From: Epilithonimonas hominis
GTDB lineage: Bacteria; Bacteroidota; Bacteroidia; Flavobacteriales; Weeksellaceae
NCBI RefSeq assembly: GCF_003730015.1
Contig: NZ_RJTU01000079.1
Coordinates: 1-64,000 of the forward strand
Reading direction: 5' to 3'
DNA length: 64,000 nt
Position numbers and translations under genes: made by a program. Below are positions 34,221 through 42,204 of this stretch, one piece after another; positions within the stretch are counted from its first letter, which is position 1; the number at the start of each line of letters is the position of its first letter. The notes beneath the pieces are model-generated. The model was not told the DNA's origin. It worked only from the letters and a program-made list of their open reading frames with translations, and did no database searches.

Positions 34221-36419
34221 ATGTCAACATTAAGATTTAAAGCCTTAGCCGAGCTTCCTTTCAGAAATTACCGAAAAGATAATTTCGTAGAAGTTCCTGC
34301 AAAACTATCCGAATTGTTTTGTCAGAATGTATTCTCAGAAGAGACAATGAGAGAATATTTAACAAAAGAAGCATTCAATTCTATTTTGGATGCGATTAAA
34401 AAAGGAACAAAAATCCAGAGACATATTGCAGATCAGGTGGCGGTGGCTATGAAAGATTGGGCTTTGTCAAAAGGTGTGACGCATTACACGCACTGGTTTC
34501 AGCCGTTGACAGGTGCAACTGCAGAAAAACACGATTCTTTCTTTACGCCAATTGAAGGGGGTAGAGCAATCGAGAGATTCAGTGGCGGTATGTTGATTCA
34601 GCAGGAGCCCGATGCTTCTTCTTTCCCAAATGGTGGAATCAGAAACACTTTCGAAGCCAGAGGTTATACCGCTTGGGACCCAACTTCTCCAGCTTTCATT
34701 ATGGGGACTACACTTTGTATTCCTTCCATTTTTATTTCTTATACAGGAGAAGCATTAGATAATAAAACCCCTTTGTTAAGAGCGCTGAATGCTGTTGACG
34801 AAGCGGCTACAGATGTAATGAAGTCTTACTTCGATAAAAATGTAACCAAAGTTTCTCCAACTTTAGGGTGGGAACAAGAATATTTCTTGGTAGATACAGC
34901 TTTGTATCAATCTCGTCCAGATTTGGTTATGACTGGAAAAACTTTGTTAGGACATTCTCCGGCGAAGGGACAGCAGTTAGATGATCATTATTTCGGTTCG
35001 ATTCCTACAAGAGTAATGAACTATATGAAGGAATTGGAAATAGAATGTATGAAGTTGGGAATTCCTGTAACGACTCGTCACAATGAGGTGGCGCCTAACC
35101 AATTCGAGTTGGCTCCAATGTTTGAAGAAGCGAACGTTGCGGTTGATCATAATTCTTTATTAATGGATATTATGGCGAGAATTGCTCATAAGCATCACTT
35201 CCATATTTTATTTCACGAGAAACCATTTGCTGGCGTAAACGGAAGTGGTAAACATAACAACTGGTCTCTTGGAACGGATACAGGTGAAAACCTTTTGAGC
35301 CCAGGAAAAAATCCTAAGAAGAATCTTCAGTTCTTAACTTTCTTTGTTAACACTTTGAAAGCAGTTCACGATTATGCAGATTTGTTGAGAGCAAGTATCG
35401 CATCTGCAAGCAATGACCACAGATTAGGAGCGAATGAAGCGCCACCAGCTATTATCTCTGCATTTATCGGAAGTCAATTATTCGGCGTTTTGGAGGAGCT
35501 TGAAAAAGTAACCGATGGAAAATTATCTCCTGAAGAAAAAACCGAACTTAAACTTAATGTTGTAGGAAAGATCCCTGAGATTCTTTTAGATAACACAGAT
35601 AGAAACAGAACTTCTCCATTTGCTTTTACTGGAAATAAGTTCGAAATCAGAGCAGTTGGTTCTTCTGCAAACTGTGCGGAAGTAATGACGGTGATGAACG
35701 TAATTGCTGCAAAACAATTAAGAACTTTCAAAACTGAAGTAGACGCTTTGATTGAAACTGGTCTTAAGAAAGATGAAGCTATTTTCAATATCCTTAGAGA
35801 ATATATCAAGCAGTCCAAGAATATTATGTTCGAAGGTGACGGTTATTCCGAAGATTGGGCGCAAGAAGCAGAAAAAAGAGGACTCAACAACCTTAAAACT
35901 ACGCCAGAAGCACTTAAGGAAGAATTGAACAAAAAATTTGTTGACCTGTACGAAGAACTAGGAATATACTCGCACCGTGAGTTCGAAGCTAGAAACGAAA
36001 TCAAGCTAGAGAAATATTCTACTGTAATTGATATCGAAGCCAGAGTTTTGGCAGATATCGCAAGAAACCACATTATTCCTGCAGCACTTAACTATCAAAA
36101 CAGATTGATTGAGAACGTTAAAGGTCTGAAAGAAATCTTCGGAGACAAAGAATTCAAAACTTTGGCAAAAGAACAATTGGAATTGATTTCTGATATTTCC
36201 CGAAATGTTTCTCAAATTAAAGTTGGCGTTGACGAACTGCTAGCAGCCAAAGAAAAAGCTAAAAATACTTCTGGAAGTCAAAAACAAGCCGAAGAATATT
36301 GTAATAACGTCATTCCTTTCTTCGAGGTAGTAAGAAAAGCTTCTGATGCATTGGAAATGATGGTTGATGACGAATTATGGCCAATGACGAAATATAGAGA
36401 ATTGTTATTTACTAGATAG
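34221..36419 (+). CDS. glnA: Type III glutamine synthetase
   Basis: Joins ammonia to glutamate using ATP, the main nitrogen-assimilation step. At 732 residues it is the large GSIII (GlnN) class common in Bacteroidota. Conserved segments: RHNEVAPNQFELAPMFEEANV, HEKPFAGVNGSGKHNNWSL, and GANEAPPAIISAFIG. The C-terminal extension is helical (about 560-720). Single gene with its own promoter and a strong terminator; nearby there is no glnB or amtB. Confidence 0.95.
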   Translation: MSTLRFKALAELPFRNYRKDNFVEVPAKLSELFCQNVFSEETMREYLTKEAFNSILDAIKKGTKIQRHIADQVAVAMKDWALSKGVTHYTHWFQPLTGATAEKHDSFFTPIEGGRAIERFSGGMLIQQEPDASSFPNGGIRNTFEARGYTAWDPTSPAFIMGTTLCIPSIFISYTGEALDNKTPLLRALNAVDEAATDVMKSYFDKNVTKVSPTLGWEQEYFLVDTALYQSRPDLVMTGKTLLGHSPAKGQQLDDHYFGSIPTRVMNYMKELEIECMKLGIPVTTRHNEVAPNQFELAPMFEEANVAVDHNSLLMDIMARIAHKHHFHILFHEKPFAGVNGSGKHNNWSLGTDTGENLLSPGKNPKKNLQFLTFFVNTLKAVHDYADLLRASIASASNDHRLGANEAPPAIISAFIGSQLFGVLEELEKVTDGKLSPEEKTELKLNVVGKIPEILLDNTDRNRTSPFAFTGNKFEIRAVGSSANCAEVMTVMNVIAAKQLRTFKTEVDALIETGLKKDEAIFNILREYIKQSKNIMFEGDGYSEDWAQEAEKRGLNNLKTTPEALKEELNKKFVDLYEELGIYSHREFEARNEIKLEKYSTVIDIEARVLADIARNHIIPAALNYQNRLIENVKGLKEIFGDKEFKTLAKEQLELISDISRNVSQIKVGVDELLAAKEKAKNTSGSQKQAEEYCNNVIPFFEVVRKASDALEMMVDDELWPMTKYRELLFTR

Positions 36420-36457
36420 ACAATTTCTAAAACGTTAAAAAGTCTTAACTAAAATTA

Positions 36458-36497
36458 AAACCGCAAAATCTAAATAAAGGCTTTGCGGTTTGTTTTT
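36458..36497 (+). terminator. Terminator of glnA
   Basis: Stem AAACCGCAAA with TTTGCGGTTT, loop of about 14 bases, followed by GTTTTTC. Confidence 0.75.
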
Positions 36498-36583
36498 CTT
36501 TAACATTCTAAAAAAGACTGTTAAATTATGTTAAACTGAAGTGCGATGAATTTGATTTCAAATGCCCTGTCATGAGTATTGGC

Positions 36584-36591
36584 TATTTTTG
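36584..36591 (+). promoter_or_regulatory. -7 promoter box for the NlpC/P60 gene
   Basis: TATTTTTG matches TAnnTTTG, 51 bp upstream of the ATG at 36643. Confidence 0.4.
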
Positions 36592-36642
36592 CTATGCAAT
36601 GACAAAAAAAACCTCAAGTTTAACACAAATAATTAAATATAT

Positions 36643-37299
36643 ATGAAGAAAAGAGTTCTAATTTATATCGTATTTGTGACCACATTTTTTTCGCTTCAGT
36701 CTTGCGTTTCTAACTATGTGGTTTCTAATAATGAAACATACAAAACTGATGCCAAGTTTGCGTCATTAAACATTCAGCCGGTTGTAAATAATACGCCAAG
36801 TAAAACGCAAAAAGTTTTAGCAGCTATTTCTAACACCAGCGCAGACATCAAAAGATCTGCAATAGAAAACGCCATCAAACACAGCAATACAATAGACAAC
36901 ATCTTGTCCGAAGCTGAAAGTTACCTAGGAACACCGTACAGGTTCGGAGGAACTTCCAGAAGCGGAATAGACTGTTCAGCGTTCGTATTGTCCGTTTTTG
37001 GTACAGCAGCTGGGCTGAATCTTCCAAGAGTAGCAGCACAGCAATCCCAAGAAGGTGATTCTGTAGAAAAAACAGAACTTCAGAAAGGTGATCTGGTGTT
37101 TTTCTCACACAGAGGCAGCAGAATTTCGCACGTAGGAATCGTGGAAGAAGTAACAGCGGACGGGCAAATAAAGTTTATACATGCTGCAACATCTAAGGGT
37201 GTTATGGTTTCATCTCTGGATGACAGCTATTGGGGTCCAAAATTCAGATTTGCAAAACGAATTATTTCCGAAAACAAACTAAGTGTATTAAATAATTAG
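36643..37299 (+). CDS. NlpC/P60 family peptidoglycan hydrolase, lipoprotein
   Basis: Cell-wall endopeptidase that probably cuts between D-iGlu and mDAP in stem peptides. The lipoprotein signal ends at Cys21 (FSLQSC). The papain-like catalytic set is Cys111 (GIDCSAFV), His163 (ISHVGIV) and His180 (FIHAAT). Opening of the domain is YLGTPYRFGGTSRSG. Residues 22-85 are a Ser/Asn/Thr-rich linker. It is 218 aa, in line with the E. coli Spr/MepS class. Monocistronic, with a terminator right after. Confidence 0.9.
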   Translation: MKKRVLIYIVFVTTFFSLQSCVSNYVVSNNETYKTDAKFASLNIQPVVNNTPSKTQKVLAAISNTSADIKRSAIENAIKHSNTIDNILSEAESYLGTPYRFGGTSRSGIDCSAFVLSVFGTAAGLNLPRVAAQQSQEGDSVEKTELQKGDLVFFSHRGSRISHVGIVEEVTADGQIKFIHAATSKGVMVSSLDDSYWGPKFRFAKRIISENKLSVLNN

Positions 37300-37318
37300 A
37301 GAGACTGAAAATATTTCA

Positions 37319-37352
37319 GAAAAAACCTTAGAAGCAATTCTGAGGTTTTTTT
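37319..37352 (+). terminator. Terminator of the NlpC/P60 gene
   Basis: Stem AACCTTAGAA with TTCTGAGGTT (one G-T pair), loop GCAA, flanked by A-runs and T7. Confidence 0.8.
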
Positions 37353-37397
37353 ATTTTTATGTCATAGCGAAGCAGGAAGTACTCTAAAGAAAATGCT

Positions 37398-37506
37398 AAG
37401 GAGCTATTTCCCGCTTTCCGTTGCAATCTTTTTTGCAGACAATTTCCATTTCTATAAACCCGAAGTTCACGCAAAAAACGATTTCCACTGCAATCGGGGC
37501 TAGGGA
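37398..37506 (-). repeat. Dispersed intergenic hairpin repeat, copy 3 (diverged)
   Basis: On the minus strand: TAGCCCCGATTGCAGTGG, AAATCGTTTTTTGC, a longer internal segment, GCAAAAAAGATTGC, then AACGGAAAGCGGGAAATAGCTCC. It has the same layout as 1910-2000 and 25615-25705 but the middle loop is about 20 bp longer. It lies in the 273-bp gap between the NlpC gene and the phosphotransferase gene. Confidence 0.65.
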
Positions 37507-37572
37507 TTTTCTTTATCCAAACAGCATTTGTCAGTTAAATTTTATTGTCATTTGGCAATGAGACTCTCGAAC

Positions 37573-38586
37573 TCAGTCAATAATCAATGTCTCAATTTTG
37601 GCTTGTACTTCTTTACTCTTCAACCTTAAGATAATAAAATACAATTCCGGAAACTGCAGTGCGATCTCATCCCAGCTTTGTGTTAGTTCATAAGCGTTTT
37701 CAATGCCTTGTACCAGACTAGCCAGAAAATGCTTTTTACGCTGGATCAAACCACGGAAACCATAAGCGCCCAGAACCTGAAGAAAACGCATCAGTTTCAT
37801 CCATTCAAAAGATTCTGCTAGGTTTTTTTTATCATCATCATTCCAAAAGGAGAGATAATAATCCAACATTTCAGATTTGAATTCTTTTGTGAAATTTGCC
37901 TTTGCCTGAAAAAGAAAGGAAATCACATCATAGGTTGCCGGACCTTCCATCGCAGATTGATAATCAATAAAGAAAACCTCATCATTATCACTCACTAAAA
38001 TATTTCGCGACTGGAAATCCCGGATCATCAAGGTTTTTGGCTTCAGATTCTGGATTCTTTCAGAAATTAGCTTGAATTCTTTAAGTAATGTTGATTTATG
38101 ATACTCAATTTCCAGCACATCCACTAGGTAGTTTTTAAAATAATAGAGATCGTGTGTGATGGGCAGATCATCATACTTTTCATATTCGAAGCTGTTGCGA
38201 AATTCTGTTTTTCCCAAAGTTTTCATCTGTAACTGGAATAATTTTTCAAGACTTTTCCGCACCAGTGATTTTACACGTTCACTTTGCCCTTCATTAGAAA
38301 TTACTTCGGAAAGCGTTTCATCCCCAAGAAATTCCTGAATGTAAAGCGTATGATCTGTATTGATTTTGAGGATTTTGGGCGTGTTAAGATTCAGACTTTC
38401 AAATAAATCTGATAAATAAAAAAATGCATTATTCTCGCGGAGATTTTCATTGTAGGTTACGACATACTTCTGCGTTCCTGACTGTCCGATATAATTGATT
38501 CTTGAAGATCCGCTTTGTGGCAGCGCTGTGAAAAAATCTGCTTTCGCTTCTATAAATTCTTCAAAAAATTCCTGATGATTCTGCAT
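37573..38586 (-). CDS. Phosphotransferase of the aminoglycoside kinase-like family
   Basis: A 337-residue kinase-fold protein (APH/choline kinase). The catalytic loop is MIRDFQSRNILV (here RDFQSRN in place of the usual HGDxxxxN) and the metal aspartate is in FFIDYQSAMEGPATYDVISF. The pattern resembles AmgK sugar kinases that phosphorylate N-acetylmuramic acid during wall recycling, but the nucleotidyltransferase MurU that normally accompanies them is not next to it, so the substrate is open. The -7 box lies only 5 bp from the ATG, suggesting a leaderless message. Confidence 0.75.
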   Translation of the reverse strand: MQNHQEFFEEFIEAKADFFTALPQSGSSRINYIGQSGTQKYVVTYNENLRENNAFFYLSDLFESLNLNTPKILKINTDHTLYIQEFLGDETLSEVISNEGQSERVKSLVRKSLEKLFQLQMKTLGKTEFRNSFEYEKYDDLPITHDLYYFKNYLVDVLEIEYHKSTLLKEFKLISERIQNLKPKTLMIRDFQSRNILVSDNDEVFFIDYQSAMEGPATYDVISFLFQAKANFTKEFKSEMLDYYLSFWNDDDKKNLAESFEWMKLMRFLQVLGAYGFRGLIQRKKHFLASLVQGIENAYELTQSWDEIALQFPELYFIILRLKSKEVQAKIETLIID

Positions 38587-38590
38587 AAAA

Positions 38591-38598
38591 CAAAGTTA
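38591..38598 (-). promoter_or_regulatory. -7 promoter box for the phosphotransferase gene
   Basis: The minus strand reads TAACTTTG (TAnnTTTG) just 5 bp upstream of the ATG at 38586, so transcription would begin at or inside the start codon. Confidence 0.4.
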
Positions 38599-38642
38599 AT
38601 TAATAATAGAATTTGAACCACGAAAAATTGTAATTTTACTTT

Positions 38643-39173
38643 ATGAAAGATTTTCTTCCCGTTCTGAAGATCCTGCTGAGATTTGTGATTATTTATATAG
38701 TTCTGGTATTGCTTTACCAATTTTATCTCAATTCCTATTCTGCGGAGGTGGTAGATCCGTTTACTAGAAATGTAGCAGAACAGGTCGCATCTTTCCAGTA
38801 TTTTCTAGGTTTTCCGACGACTTTGGTAGACAGCATGAAACTCCACAGCGTACTTTTTCAGACTTCCGGAAAATATACGACAAGAATGGTGGAAGGTTGC
38901 AATGTGATATCTGTTGTGATTCTTTACGCCGCTTTTATTTTTGCGTTTTATAAAGGCGCCAAAACTTTTCTATATGGGTTGGTAGGCATTTTTTTGTTAC
39001 ATATTCTAAATGTTCTAAGAATTGTATTGCTTAATATTATTTTCCTGAAGTACCCTCAATATGAAAAAATCGGACACGATTATATTTTTCCGTCAATCAT
39101 TTATGGCGGCGTTGTCATTCTGTGGCTGGTTTGGATTCAGTTTTTTGCATTGAAAAGAGAAAAAGATGCTTAG
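38643..39173 (+). CDS. xrtF: Exosortase XrtF
   Basis: Membrane transpeptidase-like enzyme of the exosortase/archaeosortase superfamily. About six or seven helices in 176 residues. The catalytic set is Cys86 (RMVEGCNVIS), Arg126 (NVLRIVLL) and His145 (KIGHDYIFP). The XrtF subgroup is confined to Flavobacteriia, where it is thought to process surface proteins with a C-terminal sorting signal. It overlaps its partner gene by 8 bases. No candidate substrate with a PEP-CTERM-like tail was seen in this window. Confidence 0.88.
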   Translation: MKDFLPVLKILLRFVIIYIVLVLLYQFYLNSYSAEVVDPFTRNVAEQVASFQYFLGFPTTLVDSMKLHSVLFQTSGKYTTRMVEGCNVISVVILYAAFIFAFYKGAKTFLYGLVGIFLLHILNVLRIVLLNIIFLKYPQYEKIGHDYIFPSIIYGGVVILWLVWIQFFALKREKDA

Positions 39174-39591
39174 ATGGATTCTAGTTTTAGCCGGTTTTAT
39201 AGGGCTGATTGCAGTGCGCGGCTTAGAAGGCAAGATTTTCTACGATCCATTTCTGGCCTATTTCAAGTTGGCAGATCAGTCTGCTTCATTCCCAGAGTTT
39301 GTGTGGGGAAAACTATTTTTCAGCTATCTTTTCAGATTCGGCTTGAACACTTTTTTTTCTTTGATAATCATTCATTCTATCTTCCAAAATAAACATTGGA
39401 CAAAGCAAGCATTGGTATTAATACTTCTTGTTTTTGCCATTACTTTTCCGATCTACTTGTATTGTATCAATGATGAGTTCCGATTCGGATATCTTTTTTC
39501 TTTTTATGTGAGAAGATTTGTCATTCAGCCATTAACGCTGATTCTCATTATTCCGATTTTTTATTACAGAAAAAAGATGATTCTGAATTAG
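39166..39591 (+). CDS. Exosortase F system-associated protein
   Basis: A 141-residue membrane protein with four hydrophobic helices that follows xrtF with an 8-base overlap. This pairing is the described XrtF companion. The N-terminus (MLRWILVLAGFIGLIAVRGLE) and the tail (FYVRRFVIQPLTLILIIPIFYY) fit the companion family as I recall it. Its role is unknown; it may stabilise XrtF or aid substrate binding. Its TAG stop overlaps the convergent CDF gene's stop (TTAG at 39588-39591). Confidence 0.82.
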   Translation: MLRWILVLAGFIGLIAVRGLEGKIFYDPFLAYFKLADQSASFPEFVWGKLFFSYLFRFGLNTFFSLIIIHSIFQNKHWTKQALVLILLVFAITFPIYLYCINDEFRFGYLFSFYVRRFVIQPLTLILIIPIFYYRKKMILN

Positions 39592-40586
39592 TTTTCCTGC
39601 GTGTGTTTATCTGGCTGCGAAATATTCTCACCATTCCATTCTATCTTTTTTGTAAATGCTTGCTGGCGAACTGGGCAGTTATCAACCCGACAAATAGCAC
39701 AAGAGGTTGGTTTGCAATCATCCATATGAAAATTGAATTCCACTGTTCTATCGGTGTTTTTTGCAATTAGTTTAATGACTTCTTCCATCTCATCGTGAGC
39801 TGTTCTTAACTCGAAATACCAGGGCAAAGTAATGTGTGCATCTATATGAAGCCTGCTACCAAATTGCTGGATTTTCATATTATGAACATCAATCCATTCT
39901 GGTTTTCGATTTTCATTAAGGAAAGTGGCTAGTCTTTCCAGCATCTCAGGATCAGCTTCATCCATAATTCCACTTAGAGATTTTCTGATGATTTTGTATC
40001 CGATGACAATAATGTAGAATCCAAAAATTAGCGCTACTACAGAATCTAACCAAATCAATTTTGTGAAGTAAACCAAAACTAAACTGGCAACAACCCCCAA
40101 AGTCGTAATAGTGTCAGATTGCAAATGCTTTCCAGAAGAAATGAGGACAATAGAATTCTCTCTATTCCCTTTCCGAATCGAGATATAGCCAATAATGTAA
40201 TTGATAATAGCCGTTGCTGCGATAATCCAAATTCCTAAATCCAGTTTACTAAGAACTTTGCCAGAAATCAAGCTGTTGGTACCTTCGTAGATAATCATTA
40301 CACCGGCAATACTAATCAAAGAACCTTCAATAGCGGATGTTACAAATTCGACTTTCCCGTGTCCGTAAGGATGATTTTCATCTTTTGGTTTTGCAGCAAG
40401 ATATAAGGAATAAAGTCCAAGAAAAGCACTGATTACGTTCACGATGCTTTCCATTGCATCGGAGAATACAGCATCAGAATTTGTCAATTTCCACGCAACT
40501 AATTTTCCAACGAAAAGGATAATCCCGACAACAGCGATCCATTTTTGAAACGCAATATTGGAATTTGTTTTTTTATTTGTCTTCAT
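39588..40586 (-). CDS. Cation diffusion facilitator family transporter
   Basis: Proton-coupled exporter for zinc or another divalent metal. Six membrane helices; SDAMESIVN in helix 2, HPYGHGKVEF in the loop after helix 3 and SDTITTLGV in helix 5 are CDF features. The C-terminal cytoplasmic domain (about 215-290) ends in FNFHMDD, followed by an unusual tail with four closely spaced cysteines (C-x4-C-x2-C-x4-C in CKPTSCAICRVDNC), likely a metal-binding site. 332 aa. Convergent with the exosortase pair. Confidence 0.87.
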   Translation of the reverse strand: MKTNKKTNSNIAFQKWIAVVGIILFVGKLVAWKLTNSDAVFSDAMESIVNVISAFLGLYSLYLAAKPKDENHPYGHGKVEFVTSAIEGSLISIAGVMIIYEGTNSLISGKVLSKLDLGIWIIAATAIINYIIGYISIRKGNRENSIVLISSGKHLQSDTITTLGVVASLVLVYFTKLIWLDSVVALIFGFYIIVIGYKIIRKSLSGIMDEADPEMLERLATFLNENRKPEWIDVHNMKIQQFGSRLHIDAHITLPWYFELRTAHDEMEEVIKLIAKNTDRTVEFNFHMDDCKPTSCAICRVDNCPVRQQAFTKKIEWNGENISQPDKHTQEN

Positions 40587-40593
40587 TACTAAA

Positions 40594-40624
40594 AAAGAAT
40601 CTTCGAGATTTTCGAAGATTCTTT
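40594..40624 (-). terminator. Terminator of asd
   Basis: Stem AAAGAATCTTCGA with TCGAAGATTCTTT, loop of about 5 bases, between the asd stop (40638) and the CDF start, with A/T runs. Confidence 0.75.
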
Positions 40625-40637
40625 AGATTTTGTTAGT

Positions 40638-41657
40638 TTAAACTAAGTTGTTTGCTACTAGGTATTCTGCAATCTGAACTGCGTTTGTAGCAGCGCCCTT
40701 TCGGAGATTGTCTGCTACAATCCAGAGGTTGAGCGTTTTAGGTTGAGAAAGATCTCGACGGATTCTTCCAACGAAAACGTCATCTTTTCCTTCAGAATAT
40801 AATGGCATTGGATACTCATTATTTCTCACATCGTCTTGAAGTGTTACACCAGGCGTTTCAGAAAGTATTCTTCTTACTTCATCAAGATCAAATTCATTTT
40901 CGAATTCGATATTAACACTTTCAGAATGTCCGCCTTGTACAGGAACTCTAACAGCAGTTGCAGTCAAATTGAAAGTATCGTCGCCTAGGATTTTCTTAGG
41001 CTCTTTCATCAATTTAATTTCCTCTTTGGTGTAATCGTCATCAGCGAAAACATCACAATGCGGCAATGCATTTTTGAAGATTTGGTAAGGGTAAACTTTC
41101 TCAGGACTTTCTCCTTTGATTTGGCTCTCTCCGTTCACCGAATATTCTATTTCAGAATTCAATTGATCAACAGCAGCTTTACCAGTTCCGGTTACAGACT
41201 GATAAGTAGAAACTACAACTCTTTTGATGTCGTATTTTTGATTCAAAGGGTGAAGAACCATTACCAATTGGATTGTAGAACAATTTGGGTTAGCAATGAT
41301 TTTATCTTCTTTTGTCAGAACATTAGCATTGATTTCAGGAACAACCAATTTTTTAGTCGGATCCATTCTCCAAGCCGATGAGTTATCGATCACTACTGTT
41401 CCAACTTCGGCAAATTTTGGAGCAACTTCCAAAGAAGTTCCACCGCCAGCTGAAAAAATAGCGATCTCGGGTTTGACTGCAATAGCGTCGTCCATGCTAA
41501 CGATAGTGAATTCCTTGTTCTTAAACTTAATCTTCTTACCAACAGATCTCTCTGATGCTACAGGAATTAATTCGGTGATTGGAAGATTTCTCTCTTCCAA
41601 AACTTTCAGCATAACTTGTCCAACCATTCCGGTTGCGCCTACTACAGCTACTTTCAT
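40638..41657 (-). CDS. asd: Aspartate-semialdehyde dehydrogenase
   Basis: Reduces aspartyl phosphate with NADPH, leading to lysine, mDAP, methionine and threonine, so it feeds the wall cluster further on. The NADP motif VVGATGMVGQVML, the catalytic cysteine in IANPNCSTIQ, and VPVQGGHSES (histidine) are present. Length 339 aa is standard. Monocistronic; no lysC nearby. Confidence 0.95.
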   Translation of the reverse strand: MKVAVVGATGMVGQVMLKVLEERNLPITELIPVASERSVGKKIKFKNKEFTIVSMDDAIAVKPEIAIFSAGGGTSLEVAPKFAEVGTVVIDNSSAWRMDPTKKLVVPEINANVLTKEDKIIANPNCSTIQLVMVLHPLNQKYDIKRVVVSTYQSVTGTGKAAVDQLNSEIEYSVNGESQIKGESPEKVYPYQIFKNALPHCDVFADDDYTKEEIKLMKEPKKILGDDTFNLTATAVRVPVQGGHSESVNIEFENEFDLDEVRRILSETPGVTLQDDVRNNEYPMPLYSEGKDDVFVGRIRRDLSQPKTLNLWIVADNLRKGAATNAVQIAEYLVANNLV

Positions 41658-41689
41658 TGTTTTAAATTAATTAAAATTGTTAATAATAT

Positions 41690-42118
41690 TTATCCAAAAA
41701 CTCTAGCCCAAGGGAATGCAAATACAAAAAGTGCAATTGCAACCAATCCTAATGACATAATAGGAATAGTCAGTTTTTCGATTGTTTTGAATTTTTTATT
41801 GATGATTGTCATTAACACAGCTGCGATTAACATAGAGAATGGATGTTCTACATAAGTGAATCTTAAATCAGCATTTTTCATCACCATACTCATATCCAGC
41901 CCCTTTGTGAAATTGGTTATCAACATTACGATTCCAATCAAAAACTGAACGTGAAAAAAGATCATTGTAAACAAAGTTACTTTTCTGAATGCTTTGGAAA
42001 TGTTACCGCTGTAACCAAACATTGTAACCAATAAAAGGATAAGAAATGCGGCTACAAGTAATAGCTCAAGATAAGCAAAACCTTTGTGAGCGTGAAGTAG
42101 AATGTTATAAAATTCCAT
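41690..42118 (-). CDS. Four-helix membrane protein with conserved histidines
   Basis: A 142-residue integral membrane protein; I start at the ATG at 42118 (MEFYNILLHAHKG) because the 8 residues of a longer frame overlap the -7 box region. Four hydrophobic helices are visible. Histidines at LHAHKGF, MIFFHVQF and YVEHPFSM lie near helix ends and could bind haem, as in the small cytochrome b-like family to which I think it belongs; that is not certain. It lies between asd and the TonB receptor gene. Confidence 0.6.
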   Translation of the reverse strand: MEFYNILLHAHKGFAYLELLLVAAFLILLLVTMFGYSGNISKAFRKVTLFTMIFFHVQFLIGIVMLITNFTKGLDMSMVMKNADLRFTYVEHPFSMLIAAVLMTIINKKFKTIEKLTIPIMSLGLVAIALFVFAFPWARVFG

Positions 42119-42139
42119 AGTCTGATTTTTTTTGATTAG

Positions 42140-42147
42140 CAAATATA
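42140..42147 (-). promoter_or_regulatory. -7 promoter box for the four-helix membrane protein
   Basis: The minus strand reads TATATTTG (TAnnTTTG), 22 bp before the ATG at 42118. Confidence 0.45.
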
Positions 42148-42149
42148 GA

Positions 42150-42175
42150 AAAATCCCGACAGATTGCCGGGATTT
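42150..42175 (-). terminator. Terminator of the TonB receptor gene
   Basis: Stem AAATCCCG with CGGGATTT, loop of about 9 bases, followed on the minus strand by TTTTTC. It lies 30 bp past the receptor stop. Confidence 0.7.
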
Positions 42176-42204
42176 GAGTTGTTAATTAAAATGTAATTCT
42201 ATGA

